This document shows positions 1 to 7,719 of a DNA stretch of 64,000 nt, in pieces. The DNA is from Halomonas sp. Lineage in GTDB: Bacteria; Pseudomonadota; Gammaproteobacteria; Pseudomonadales; Halomonadaceae. Each line of letters begins with the position of its first letter. The stretch's first letter is position 1. The DNA is taken from NCBI RefSeq assembly GCF_017515565.1, contig NZ_JAFWFN010000005.1, positions 95,840 to 159,839 on the forward strand, given 5' to 3'. The notes beneath the pieces are model-generated. The model did not search any database. It was not told the DNA's origin and saw nothing but the letters and a program-made list of their open reading frames with translations. Both the position numbers and the translations under genes were made by a program.

Positions 1-282
1 AAAGCGTGCATTGTGTGCCACTAAACGCCCACTTCCCAGCCATTGGCGAAACTCAGCCGCTACCTGTTGAAACGAGGGGGCGTGAGTGAGCATGCCGTCC
101 TTAATTCCTGTCAGTTGGCTGATGCGCGCAGGGATTTTGCATCCAGGGTTAATCAAGCTGCTCCAGCGCTCAATGATGCTGCCGTCAACTACCTTCAGCG
201 CGGCCACTTCTGTGATGCGGTCACGGGTGGCTCGCGTGCCGGTGGTCTCAACATCAATGAAAATTAATGGTGCTTCGCTCAT
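1..282 (-). CDS. DnaQ-like 3'-5' exonuclease, N-terminal part
   Basis: The reverse-strand frame opens at an ATG and stays open for 94 codons to the window edge, so only the N-terminus is visible. Residues 8-15 read FIDVETTG, the Exo I motif of DEDD exonucleases, with Asp10 and Glu12 as expected metal ligands. At the edge the sequence reads LVAHNARF, matching the start of Exo II. The family removes nucleotides 3'-5' and includes the Pol III epsilon subunit, exonuclease X and DnaQ/GIY-YIG fusions. Which of these it is cannot be decided because the C-terminus is outside the window. It precedes the substrate-binding protein gene, on the same strand, by about 180 bases less than a typical operon gap would allow to exclude (gap 34 bp). 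Confidence 0.85.
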   Translation of the reverse strand, partial: MSEAPLIFIDVETTGTRATRDRITEVAALKVVDGSIIERWSSLINPGCKIPARISQLTGIKDGMLTHAPSFQQVAAEFRQWLGSGRLVAHNARF

Positions 283-316
283 ATCGCTCCAGCACAAATA
301 AATTCAGCTTACTAAG

Positions 317-1465
317 TTACATCGAATGGGGGTCGATCGCTAAGCGCGATACGGGCAGTGCTGCGTCGATAAGCTCAGCTTGCAGCAAAAAACTTTCGAA
401 CGCCGCATAGCGTCGCGTATCGAGGGCAGCTGGGCTCAAAGTCATCCGTCTCAGCAAATCTTCCCAGGCAGCGGCGTTAATGGTGTTATCAACGACCGGG
501 TAGGTTGTGGCTAAGAGCGACCAGGCAGCATCTGGGTTTTCGATAATCCAATAACTGGCTTCTTCAAGCGCGATTAAAAAGCGAGACCACGTGGGGGCGC
601 GGCGAGTAGCTGTGTCGCTATTAGCCAATATGATGAGCCCGTCATGACGGGGTATTTTTAAATCGTGGTACTGGATGACATGGGTTGCAATGCCTTCTGT
701 TGCAAGCTGAGGGGGTAAATAGTGAAAGAAACCATCCGCGATGGCATCCACTCTTCCTTCTCGTAGTGCCGCAGTGGTGGCAAAACGCACGCTCTCTGGT
801 CGCATGAAATCATCTATTTGCTGGACTGAGCGGGGCAGTAATTTTTGTAGTACCGCATCACGACCTTCACGGGTAGAAAAGCCATAGTGCAATTCCGCAA
901 GATGCATGTGGGGATCTTCGCCCTTGTTTGGGGCCCCGGACACAATAACCGCGGTAAGTGGCGTTTCAAAAAGGGTGCCAATACGGATAATCGGCGCACC
1001 GTCGTGGGCATGTAAATGCAGTAAGGGTTGTCGAGTTAGCGCAAGATCGACGTCGCCAGAAGCTAACAGCTTAATCGCGATGGTAGGGTCTGCGGGGGTT
1101 TGTAGTTCAATCTCAAGCCCCTGTGCTGCAAAAAGGCCTCGCTCTTGGGCGATAATTAGGGCTGCATGTTGAGGACTCAAGTACCAGTCCAGCATGAGCG
1201 TAAGCTGCTTTAAAGGGGGAGGGTCTAGCGGCGGCGGCGGGGTCAGCGCCATTGTTGGAACCTCCTCTTCGGCGCTTTCCTCAGCAATAGTCTGCCATAA
1301 CGCTTCTGGGACCTTTACCTCGCTTTCAAGGTGCAGCACTTCAACTTCTTCGACGCTTGCTTTATTTGCGTAAGCAACTGAATCTGAAAATAATAACAAC
1401 AGTGCTAATGCCAGCGGTGTGAATGCCAGCGCGACTAACCATCGGTGAGGCAAATGTTGCAACAT
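317..1465 (-). CDS. NMT1/THI5-family ABC substrate-binding protein
   Basis: A 382-residue periplasmic or membrane-tethered binding protein. Residues 9-33 form a signal peptide or N-terminal anchor. The binding domain starts near residue 87 with LTLMLDWYLSPQHAALIIAQ, typical of NMT1/THI5 proteins that bind thiamine-precursor pyrimidines, nitrate/sulfonate-type or related small ligands. Further family features are GLEIELQTP and KLLASGDVDLAL. I chose the ATG at 1465 because GGAG lies 9 nt upstream; the frame also continues to a TTG two codons earlier. An unusual acidic, proline-rich linker (about residues 35-86, including LTPPPPLDPPPL) separates the signal from the domain. No permease or ATPase gene is adjacent, so the ligand is unknown. 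Confidence 0.8.
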   Translation of the reverse strand: MLQHLPHRWLVALAFTPLALALLLLFSDSVAYANKASVEEVEVLHLESEVKVPEALWQTIAEESAEEEVPTMALTPPPPLDPPPLKQLTLMLDWYLSPQHAALIIAQERGLFAAQGLEIELQTPADPTIAIKLLASGDVDLALTRQPLLHLHAHDGAPIIRIGTLFETPLTAVIVSGAPNKGEDPHMHLAELHYGFSTREGRDAVLQKLLPRSVQQIDDFMRPESVRFATTAALREGRVDAIADGFFHYLPPQLATEGIATHVIQYHDLKIPRHDGLIILANSDTATRRAPTWSRFLIALEEASYWIIENPDAAWSLLATTYPVVDNTINAAAWEDLLRRMTLSPAALDTRRYAAFESFLLQAELIDAALPVSRLAIDPHSM

Positions 1466-1616
1466 AAACAATAACTCCAGACATCGTGACGGCGGAGTGT
1501 AGCCGTGAGGTTAAGCATCTGACCAGCCCCATCGCGAATCAACCCAGTAATATGTCACAGTAAATTCAACGGTGGCATGCAATAATAGACCGGCATTGAT
1601 GTAGAGACGGAGACAC

Positions 1617-3323
1617 ATGGACGCAATTTATACGTTCTTTTTAGTTGGTGGTTCGCTCATGGCGCTTAGCATTTTAGCGAGCCGCCTTTCATCAATGGTT
1701 GGCCTCCCGTTACTGCTTATCTTCCTTGGGCTTGGCATGCTGGCCGGTGAGGAGGGCGTGTTAGGCGTTGTATTCGACGATTATTCAATGGCCTTTACGA
1801 TTGGCCACTTGGCCCTGGCCATGATTTTGTTAGACGGCGGTTTACGCACCCGCCTGAAAACATTCCGTGTAGGCTTCAGGCCCGCGCTCTCTCTCGCAAC
1901 GTTCGGCGTTTTTATTACTAGCGCCATTGTTGGTTTGATTGCCATGTGGGTATTTGATCTAACGCTTATTCAAGGGCTATTGGTGGGGGCGATTGTTGGC
2001 TCCACCGATGCGGCAGCCGTTTTCTCAATGCTCAGCGGCCGTGGTGTCAACTTGAATGAGCGGGTGGGTGCAACCCTTGAAATTGAGTCGGGCACTAACG
2101 ACCCGATGGCAATTTTCCTAACGCTGATGCTGGTTGAGTTACTGGTCGGCGATATTGGCGGTTCGCTCGATACGCTATTTTTCTTTATTTCCCAGTTCGG
2201 TATTGGTTTGTTAATCGGCATAGGAGGGGGCTGGTTAAGCGCTAAGCTTTTGCGATGGCTAGACCTTGCTCCAGGGCTTTACGCAATGTTAGCGCTGGCG
2301 CTTGGGTTTAGCGTATTTGGTTTAACCAGCGTGCTAGGTGGAAGCGGTTTCTTAGCTATTTATTTAGCCGGTTTGATGATTGGCAACCAGCCAGGCCGCC
2401 ATCTCAACTTTATTTTGCCTGTGCACGATGGCTTGGCATGGTTAAGCCAAATAGGCCTTTTCCTGGTGCTGGGGCTGTTGGTTACCCCAAGCGAGCTCTG
2501 GGAAGTAGCATTGCCTGCTAGTTTAGTCGCATTGGCGCTAATTTTTATTGCTCGCCCTTTGGCCGTGCTGATTACGATCAAGCCCTTTTTCAAGTTTCGT
2601 TGGCGAGAAACCTGGTTTATTGCTTGGGTAGGATTGAGAGGGGCTGTTCCTATCGTACTGGCCATTTTTCCGGTGATTGGCGGCGTCGAAAACGCCTCGC
2701 TCTACTTTAATGTGGCATTTGCAGTGGTGTTAATGTCACTGCTCATTCAGGGCGGCTCACTCACTCTAATGGCACGGTGGTTAAAGGTAGAAGTGCCCGT
2801 AGGCGCTACTCCCAACCGCCGTGGGCCACTTGGCATACTGCCGGAAAATGATTTTGAAATGTTTGTCTATGTGGTCGAAAACCAAGACCTAGAAGATGTG
2901 CCTATTAGACTTTTACGCTTTCCGTCCGGCGCTCTGATTTCTGCTCTGTTTCGTGATCATGCCATGCTTCACCCCAAAGGTAGCACACGACTGAAGCTCA
3001 ATGACGTGATTTGTGTTATCGGGCGTTCAGAAGACCTGGTAGCGCTGAATCGGCTGTTTAATGGCGATGCTAAGCTTAAGCAAGAGCGCGCTTTCTTCGG
3101 TACCTTTACCCTGGATGGCAGCGCGCAGATGCAGGATGTCGCTCAGGCTTACGGCTTAACGTTAAGCCCAGGTGAGCAGGATATGACGTTGGCTGAATTT
3201 GTCTCGCTGCGGGTGGGTGGACATCCCGTCGTAGGTGATGACGTAGACTGGCATGGCATTCACTGGGTCGTCAGTGCTATGGAAGGCGGAAGCATTACCC
3301 GGGTCGGCTTAAGGTTGTACTAA
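1617..3323 (+). CDS. nhaP2: K+/H+ antiporter, NhaP2/CvrA type
   Basis: A 568-residue CPA1-type inner-membrane antiporter expected to exchange K+ (or Na+) for H+ and help control cell volume and pH. About 12 hydrophobic segments fill residues 1-395. The transport-site motif is visible as GSTDAAAVFSML and ESGTNDPMAIFLT. The C-terminal third is cytosolic: a TrkA-C/RCK-C-like domain around residues 405-485 (FEMFVYVVENQDLEDVPI) and a CorC/HlyC-like end, which is the layout of E. coli CvrA (578 aa). Gene name rests on this domain order and length. The start has GGAG 8 nt upstream. It ends 15 bp before the tRNA promoter. Confidence 0.93.
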   Translation: MDAIYTFFLVGGSLMALSILASRLSSMVGLPLLLIFLGLGMLAGEEGVLGVVFDDYSMAFTIGHLALAMILLDGGLRTRLKTFRVGFRPALSLATFGVFITSAIVGLIAMWVFDLTLIQGLLVGAIVGSTDAAAVFSMLSGRGVNLNERVGATLEIESGTNDPMAIFLTLMLVELLVGDIGGSLDTLFFFISQFGIGLLIGIGGGWLSAKLLRWLDLAPGLYAMLALALGFSVFGLTSVLGGSGFLAIYLAGLMIGNQPGRHLNFILPVHDGLAWLSQIGLFLVLGLLVTPSELWEVALPASLVALALIFIARPLAVLITIKPFFKFRWRETWFIAWVGLRGAVPIVLAIFPVIGGVENASLYFNVAFAVVLMSLLIQGGSLTLMARWLKVEVPVGATPNRRGPLGILPENDFEMFVYVVENQDLEDVPIRLLRFPSGALISALFRDHAMLHPKGSTRLKLNDVICVIGRSEDLVALNRLFNGDAKLKQERAFFGTFTLDGSAQMQDVAQAYGLTLSPGEQDMTLAEFVSLRVGGHPVVGDDVDWHGIHWVVSAMEGGSITRVGLRLY

Positions 3324-3338
3324 TTCACCCTAAAGGCA

Positions 3339-3366
3339 TTGACTTCCAAGGAAATACTGTTATTAT
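3339..3366 (+). promoter_or_regulatory. sigma70 promoter of tRNA-Ser
   Basis: TTGACT at 3339-3344 and TATTAT at 3361-3366 are 16 bp apart, and the mature tRNA begins 15 nt after the -10 box. The promoter is chromosomal, so it still drives the tRNA whose 3' part is now phage-derived. Confidence 0.65.
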
Positions 3367-3381
3367 ACGCACCCATAAGCC

Positions 3382-3472
3382 GGAGGGATGGCAGAGCGGT
3401 TGAATGCACCGGTCTTGAAAACCGGCATAGGTGAATAGCCTATCCAGGGTTCGAATCCCTGTCCCTCCGCCA
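3382..3472 (+). tRNA. tRNA-Ser(UGA)
   Basis: A complete 91-nt cloverleaf including encoded CCA. The acceptor stem pairs GGAGGGA (3382-3388) with TCCCTCC (3462-3468). The anticodon loop CTTGAAA carries UGA at 3416-3418. A long variable arm (class II) sits between the anticodon and T arms, and the T loop GGTTCGAATCC is intact. This identifies serine and codon UCA. The 3' 62 nt come from the integrated phage and restore the gene exactly. Confidence 0.97.
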
Positions 3473-3473
3473 A
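3411..3473 (+). repeat. attL: 63-bp direct repeat inside tRNA-Ser
   Basis: Bases 3411-3473 are identical to 42350-42412. The repeat runs from the anticodon arm (GGTCTTGAAAACC) through the CCA and one extra A. Bases flanking the repeat differ on both sides (C versus A on the left, C versus G on the right), which fixes its length. Confidence 0.96.
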
Positions 3474-3483
3474 CTTGATTATA

Positions 3484-3510
3484 AAGCCCCGTTTTTACGG
3501 GGCTTTTTTC
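3484..3510. terminator. Terminator after tRNA, facing integrase end
   Basis: Inverted repeat AAGCCCCGT / ACGGGGCTT around a TTTT loop, followed by a T run on the + strand and a T-containing tract on the other strand. It can end both the tRNA transcript and the leftward phage transcript that finishes with the integrase at 3515. Confidence 0.75.
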
Positions 3511-3514
3511 GTTT

Positions 3515-4657
3515 CTAGGCTCTGCGCTTCCTCCCTAGCAAGCCCTCTATTAACTGCACCGGTCTTTCACTGTGTCCAGATTGTGTCTGGGAATGTTCGA
3601 CCACTTCTGACGGTGTGCTTCGCCTCAGCCCATTGCCTAGCCGGTTAACCGCGTCGCGGGCGCGGTGGGGCGCGAGGTGTGCATACTTCTCTGTCATCTT
3701 CACAGTGGAGTGCCCCAGCACTTCTTTTACATCTAGCAGGGGAACGCCTTCACTAACCATCCAGCTCGCGCATGTGTGCCGAAGGTCATGGATGCGGAAG
3801 TTCTTAATCAGCGCTTTTTTGCACGCGCTCTTAAATCCTTCACGCAAGCACCCAAGTCGTTCGCCGTTCGATTTTGCAAATACCCATTCGCTGTGTGGGC
3901 AGATATTGGCAACCCATATCCAGCGTCGCTTTAATGCTGCTAGTGCCGCATCGTTCAGCGGTATCGAGCGCCGCTTTGCGCTCTTGGTGTCTTCACCTTC
4001 TAGGTGAAGTAGGGCATTATCGAAGTCGACCCGTGACCAGCTCATCCTCAGCAGCTCGTTCATTCGAGCGCCGGTGTTCAGGCCCAAAAGAATGAAGTCT
4101 GCAAGTCGCTCTCCGTTTCTCTGCGTTTTTGCTTTTGCTACTAGCCGATCTGCTTCTGCATGAGTGATCCATCTCACGAGTCCCTCTGGCTCCTTGAGCT
4201 TCCTGCCGCGAACAGGATTGCTCATGGGCCACTCTAATTGCTCAATGGCGTGATTGATCATCGCGCTGAGAATCGATAGTTCCCGGTTAATGGTCGCAGG
4301 CTTAACGCCGTCTGCTTGCCGAACTGCTATAAATTCCCGCACGTCCTTTCCCGCCATCTCTTCCATCACTACATCTGGCCCAAAGTGATCATACAGTCGG
4401 CCTGCTCGCCGCTGTATATCCTCAAATGTGCGCTTTTGCTGGCTGGCGCTCAGGAACTCGGCGGCGACCTCGGCAAAGGTATGCTCGGGCGATTTGCCCC
4501 AGGCGTTTTGCTGATACAGCTCTGACCGCCACTTTGCTTCCAGCGCCTTCGCTTCCCGATAGTCTACCGTCCCAGTAGAGCGTCTAACCGGCGTACCGCC
4601 TCCCGGCGGGGTGATTTTAGTCCACCAGAACGGTGAACCCTTACGTTTGTGGGGCAT
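3515..4657 (-). CDS. int: Tyrosine-recombinase phage integrase
   Basis: A 380-residue site-specific recombinase that joins phage attP to the tRNA-Ser attB. Residues about 55-145 form the SAM-like core-binding domain. The catalytic domain shows Arg198 (GARMNELLRM), Lys225 (EDTKSAKRR), His290 and Arg293 (HDLRHTCASW), His316 (GHSTVK) and the nucleophile Tyr325 (EKYAHL), so all active-site positions are present. AAGGAGAA lies 6 nt before the ATG, inside the excisionase gene, so the two genes overlap by 94 bp in different frames. It is the last gene of the leftward early operon and is next to attL, as expected. Confidence 0.97.
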   Translation of the reverse strand: MPHKRKGSPFWWTKITPPGGGTPVRRSTGTVDYREAKALEAKWRSELYQQNAWGKSPEHTFAEVAAEFLSASQQKRTFEDIQRRAGRLYDHFGPDVVMEEMAGKDVREFIAVRQADGVKPATINRELSILSAMINHAIEQLEWPMSNPVRGRKLKEPEGLVRWITHAEADRLVAKAKTQRNGERLADFILLGLNTGARMNELLRMSWSRVDFDNALLHLEGEDTKSAKRRSIPLNDAALAALKRRWIWVANICPHSEWVFAKSNGERLGCLREGFKSACKKALIKNFRIHDLRHTCASWMVSEGVPLLDVKEVLGHSTVKMTEKYAHLAPHRARDAVNRLGNGLRRSTPSEVVEHSQTQSGHSERPVQLIEGLLGRKRRA

Positions 4658-4872
4658 GGTGTTTCTCCTTTCACCACGCCGGGCGCTAGTTCAGTTTGCT
4701 GCCCAGCGCAGTCGGCGTCCAGTTTTTGCCGCAACCGCTCTGCGTGAATCATCCGGCGCTTACCCAGCATCACTACGGGCAGGGTGCCGTCGTCCATCCA
4801 GCGGTACACGGTGGCCACCGACACGCTCAGCGCTTTGGATGCCTCTTTTGGGGTGTAGGTAAGCACCGACAT
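4564..4872 (-). CDS. xis: Excisionase-like HTH protein
   Basis: A 102-residue DNA-binding protein. The N-terminus reads LTYTPKEASKALSVSVATVYRW followed by DGTLPVVMLGKRRMI, the MerR-like HTH_17 fold used by excisionases that bend att DNA and direct the integrase toward excision. (Motif here split at residue 20 of the run.) AGGAGA precedes the ATG at 4872 by 5 nt; an upstream in-frame ATG at 4908 has no such signal. The C-terminal 35 residues are basic. The stop lies 94 bp inside the integrase gene. Gene symbol is given by position and fold, not by close similarity to a known Xis. Confidence 0.8.
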   Translation of the reverse strand: MSVLTYTPKEASKALSVSVATVYRWMDDGTLPVVMLGKRRMIHAERLRQKLDADCAGQQTELAPGVVKGETPCPTNVRVHRSGGLKSPRREAVRRLDALLGR

Positions 4873-4873
4873 A

Positions 4874-5386
4874 TCAATCTCCTGTATACCGCTGGCCGCC
4901 AGGGCCAAAGCCTTTGCCGTTACGCCATTCTTGTTCCTGCCGCGCCGTGCTTTCGTCTATCGCTTGCTGGCGCTGCTGCTCGATGAGCGTTTGCACGCCT
5001 GGGTTGTTCGCAACCTGCCGCAGCTGGTTTAGTTCGGCTTGCTGGCGGTTGATAATGCCGGTGGCCACGGTGGCGAGTTCCCACATTTCTGCCACCGCTT
5101 CACCATCTATCATCACCTTTCCCAGCCCGTAACAATGTCCGCATGGATTGGCTTTATTGCCCTTAATGTGGTCGTGACCGGTACCCATACACACGGTGCA
5201 GTCATCGGGGGCAATTGAGCGCCAGTTCTGCCGCCAGTCCGTTTCGGTCGTAATGCTGCTAATGTCTTTATCGAGATCGTGATAAAACACCAGCATTTGT
5301 CCCTCCAAGGCGCCGCCGCCCATTTGCTCGCCAGTTTGTGTGAAGCGCCCACCGCTAGTGCGGTGAGTGTGGGTGGGCTGGGTCAT
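4874..5386 (-). CDS. Phage protein with DnaJ-like CxxC zinc motif
   Basis: A 170-residue cytosolic protein of unknown function in the early operon. The middle holds CTVCMGTG and CGHCYGLG about 18 residues apart, a two-CxxCxGxG pattern like half of the DnaJ zinc-binding region, so it probably binds one zinc ion. The C-terminal third is Gln/Glu-rich and probably helical (EQQRQQAIDESTARQEQEW). I chose the ATG at 5386, with AGGAGG 10 nt upstream and an ATGA overlap with the 26-aa gene before it; the frame stays open to 5497 but that stretch overlaps two upstream genes. It ends 1 bp before the excisionase start. Confidence 0.65.
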   Translation of the reverse strand: MTQPTHTHRTSGGRFTQTGEQMGGGALEGQMLVFYHDLDKDISSITTETDWRQNWRSIAPDDCTVCMGTGHDHIKGNKANPCGHCYGLGKVMIDGEAVAEMWELATVATGIINRQQAELNQLRQVANNPGVQTLIEQQRQQAIDESTARQEQEWRNGKGFGPGGQRYTGD

Positions 5387-5463
5387 AGCTCCATACCCTC
5401 CTGAATCAAAACTCGTGCCTCTGGCCATTTCACTATGTCGAAGCCAATTTGCTGGTAGCTCAC
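5383..5463 (-). CDS. 26-residue phage micro-protein
   Basis: A short reading frame with a GTG start that overlaps the stop of the preceding gene (GTGA) and whose own stop overlaps the next start (ATGA). It exactly fills the gap between two neighbours. The product begins SYQQIGFDIVKWPEARVLI after the start and ends in QEGMEL, a composition that looks like a folded small protein rather than noise. Function unknown. The tight start/stop overlaps on both sides, seen throughout this operon, are the main support. Confidence 0.5.
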   Translation of the reverse strand: MSYQQIGFDIVKWPEARVLIQEGMEL

Positions 5464-5753
5464 TGAACATCTCCAGCCATTTTGTGTGCGTCACCAATGT
5501 GCTTAAACGGTTTTGCTAATGGCGAACATTTCGCTAGCTCGATGTAGCGGTTGCGCTCTTCCAGCTCCAGGCGTTCTCGAACGGCATCACTAACACTGCC
5601 GCGCTTCTGATTGGCTACAAGCTGCATTCCACGCTTGCCTGCCAAGTAGCGGCTATACACGGTGCCTTTCGGTAGCTGGTAACGTTGAGCTAGTCTCACC
5701 AGTTGTATTTGCTCACCGGTGTTGGGGTCTGTAGTCATAATGGGTTCATGCAT
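5460..5753 (-). CDS. Small HTH-like phage protein
   Basis: A 97-residue hypothetical protein. Residues about 20-45 (LVRLAQRYQLPKGTVYSRYL) look like a helix-turn-helix, followed by a charged helix with RERLELEERNRY. A regulatory or DNA-binding role is plausible but not shown. The start overlaps the rdgC stop by 8 bp, and an in-frame ATG at 5738 is an alternative. It belongs to the early leftward operon. Confidence 0.6.
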   Translation of the reverse strand: MHEPIMTTDPNTGEQIQLVRLAQRYQLPKGTVYSRYLAGKRGMQLVANQKRGSVSDAVRERLELEERNRYIELAKCSPLAKPFKHIGDAHKMAGDVQ

Positions 5754-6690
5754 TGCCGTTGCCCTCGCTATTGCGCTTGGCTTCGCCGCCTAGCCATTCA
5801 ATGATTCGTTCCACGCTGTCGCGCAGACTGCCTGCCATGAGCACGAAGTCGGTTTCCAGGCGGGCTAGGGCGTCGTCGCCATCGTCGGTGGCGTCGGCTT
5901 CTTCGATGAGGGCGTCACCGAAGCGAATGGATTTAAGCGCGAGATCGTCATGCAGGGTGAAGGAGAGTTGGCCTTCAATGTTTAGCGCTAACTGAGTAGC
6001 CTGGCGCCCGCTTTCAAGCAGCTGCTGCATTTCATCGCTGTCGAGGTCTACTTGACGCCCACGCAGTACGCCATCATCGCCCTTGGCTTTCAGCACCACG
6101 CTATCGCCTATTTGCAGGTCGGCAGGGCGGCTGACTGTGTTGCCTAGCCATGTGGTCATGGCTCTTACGGGCAACGTTTGGGTAGCTAACGGCGTTACTT
6201 TTAGGCTACCCAAAGTTTCGCGTAGCAGATCCAGCACGTCTTCAGCGCGTGAGCGGCTGCTAGTGTTTACGCCGATCAGGTTGCGCTCAGTGTCCCACCA
6301 GAGGTCTATTTTCTGGCTGCGCACGAAGGCGCGGGGCAGTAGCTCTTCGGTGACCTGTTCCTTGAGCGCGGTTTTCTCTTTCCGCGTTACCTTGCGGGCC
6401 TCGGTGGCTTCGATCTCGGCTACCTTGTCGACCACTTCCTCAGCCACGACGGAGGCGGGTAGCAGTCGCTCTTGCCGGAGGGCGCTTATCAGGCGGTGGC
6501 CATCGTTCTGCAGAGTGTGTAGCAGTTGGCCACCACCCAGGCGACCTGCTGGCGCTGACCAGCCAATACGGCGGGCGTCGGCATTACCCAGCGGCTTACT
6601 GGCATGCTCGGCTAATAGCTCTGCTGTTTGCTCAGGGCTGAGTAGCTGCATGCCATGAAGGCGGTAGAGGTGTAGGTGTTTGAACCACAT
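5746..6690 (-). CDS. rdgC: Recombination-associated protein RdgC
   Basis: A 314-residue homologue of RdgC, the ring-shaped dsDNA-binding protein that limits RecA function and affects replication-linked recombination. Family hallmarks are the N-terminus MWFKHLHLYRL, the central RIGWSAPAG-like segment, LLPRAFVRSQKIDLWWD and the C-terminal acidic region. Length matches the chromosomal E. coli protein (303 aa). Its place in a phage early operon suggests control of host RecA or of phage recombination during replication. It overlaps the preceding 28-aa gene by one base (TAATG). Confidence 0.95.
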   Translation of the reverse strand: MWFKHLHLYRLHGMQLLSPEQTAELLAEHASKPLGNADARRIGWSAPAGRLGGGQLLHTLQNDGHRLISALRQERLLPASVVAEEVVDKVAEIEATEARKVTRKEKTALKEQVTEELLPRAFVRSQKIDLWWDTERNLIGVNTSSRSRAEDVLDLLRETLGSLKVTPLATQTLPVRAMTTWLGNTVSRPADLQIGDSVVLKAKGDDGVLRGRQVDLDSDEMQQLLESGRQATQLALNIEGQLSFTLHDDLALKSIRFGDALIEEADATDDGDDALARLETDFVLMAGSLRDSVERIIEWLGGEAKRNSEGNGNA

Positions 6691-6776
6691 TAGGCGTCTC
6701 CCTGCTTGGGCTTCTCGCCGCCCTTAGCGGGCGCTGGCTGTTTTAAAATTCGGTCGAATTGCTCATCAAAGGTCAT
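6690..6776 (-). CDS. 28-residue phage micro-protein
   Basis: A short frame starting with ATG at 6776, 8 nt after the stop of the zinc-finger-like gene, and ending in TAATG shared with the rdgC start. The product begins MTFDEQFDRILKQ and has a Pro/Ala/Lys/Gly-rich tail. Function unknown. Support is the exact fit between two genes and likely translational coupling to rdgC; a role only in coupling is possible. Confidence 0.45.
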   Translation of the reverse strand: MTFDEQFDRILKQPAPAKGGEKPKQGDA

Positions 6777-6783
6777 GCTTGGC

Positions 6784-7098
6784 TCACATACCGCCGACCA
6801 TTGCGCGTTGCGCTTCTTCGGTGGGGTAGTTGGGATTGTGGTAGCACCATTCGGATTTAATCCGGTGCGGGAAGTGGTAGCCGTCGCAGTAGCACGTCAG
6901 GTGCCGCCACCCGCGGTTATCGGCCCAGCTGTCGATCCGGAGCGAGTCAATGCTGCCGCAGCTTCTGCAACGAATAGGGCGCAGGTAATCGCTCGGGTGC
7001 TTGGCCTTCACTTGGCGTGCACCGCATGCCCGGCACCTGCAGTGGCGGCGGCGGTTGCCGACGGTCACGACTTGGCCGAACTTGTTGCGGACTATCAC
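6784..7098 (-). CDS. Cys-rich zinc-ribbon-like phage protein
   Basis: A 104-residue protein with at least seven cysteines arranged as CRCRAC (residues 20-25), CRSC (about 44-47) and CYC (about 69-71), plus histidines near the C-terminus, consistent with one or two structural zinc sites. The basic N-terminus (RNRRRH-like) could touch nucleic acid. Start is GTG at 7098, overlapping the upstream stop as GTGA. No family recognised; small zinc-ribbon proteins are common in phage early operons. Confidence 0.65.
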   Translation of the reverse strand: MIVRNKFGQVVTVGNRRRHCRCRACGARQVKAKHPSDYLRPIRCRSCGSIDSLRIDSWADNRGWRHLTCYCDGYHFPHRIKSEWCYHNPNYPTEEAQRAMVGGM

Positions 7099-7709
7099 GC
7101 GGCAGCCTGCTTAGCAGCGTCGTACTGCTGGATAGCCCACACGATGGCGTAGCAGCACCAGAGGTAGTGGCCTTTCCACTGCTTGAAATCCACTTCCCAG
7201 AAATCCTGAAACATCTCTTTGTCGTTGAAGCGGAATTCCAGAGCCGCAGTAATAGCGGTGTGTTCGTTGTCCGCTTCGCTCAGCACTTCGCTCTCTACCT
7301 CTTCCCAGGCTTCTTGCTTTGCGTTTTCGTCCCAGTCCACGGTGGCATCTTCGAACCATTCTTTAATCTCAAGCCGAAACTTGCTGGGCACCCACTCCCT
7401 GGTAATTTCGTCTGGCGCCACATGCGGCCCCGCCTGTAGCTTCTCTGCCCAGTAGCTTGGGTTGATGCCTAACTCATCGAACCTGAAGAACTTGAACATG
7501 TCCTCAATGCGCTGGAAGACGTAGCACCCCATATCACCGCTGATGCACAGGAAGCCCGGCCATGTGGTGATGTTGAAATAGCGGTCACTGCTCTGAGGGC
7601 GGGCGCAGCGCAGGTGACGGTGTAGGCCGTCCTCGTGAATGATCGTTAACTGGTGCTCGCCAATGGTTTCTTGGAATCGATCAAGGGGCGTTTTCTGTAA
7701 GGCGGTCAT
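7095..7709 (-). CDS. Conserved phage protein of unknown function
   Basis: About 204 residues, aromatic- and acid-rich, no membrane segment. The segment NITTWPGFLCISGDMGCYVF followed by EDMFKFFR is a pattern I recall from uncharacterised early proteins of temperate phages, but no function is known to me. The ATG at 7709 has GAGG 8 nt upstream; GTG 7718 and ATG 7715 are in frame but too near the same signal. The stop overlaps the next gene start by 4 bp. Confidence 0.7.
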   Translation of the reverse strand: MTALQKTPLDRFQETIGEHQLTIIHEDGLHRHLRCARPQSSDRYFNITTWPGFLCISGDMGCYVFQRIEDMFKFFRFDELGINPSYWAEKLQAGPHVAPDEITREWVPSKFRLEIKEWFEDATVDWDENAKQEAWEEVESEVLSEADNEHTAITAALEFRFNDKEMFQDFWEVDFKQWKGHYLWCCYAIVWAIQQYDAAKQAAA

Positions 7710-7719
7710 CGTCATCACC

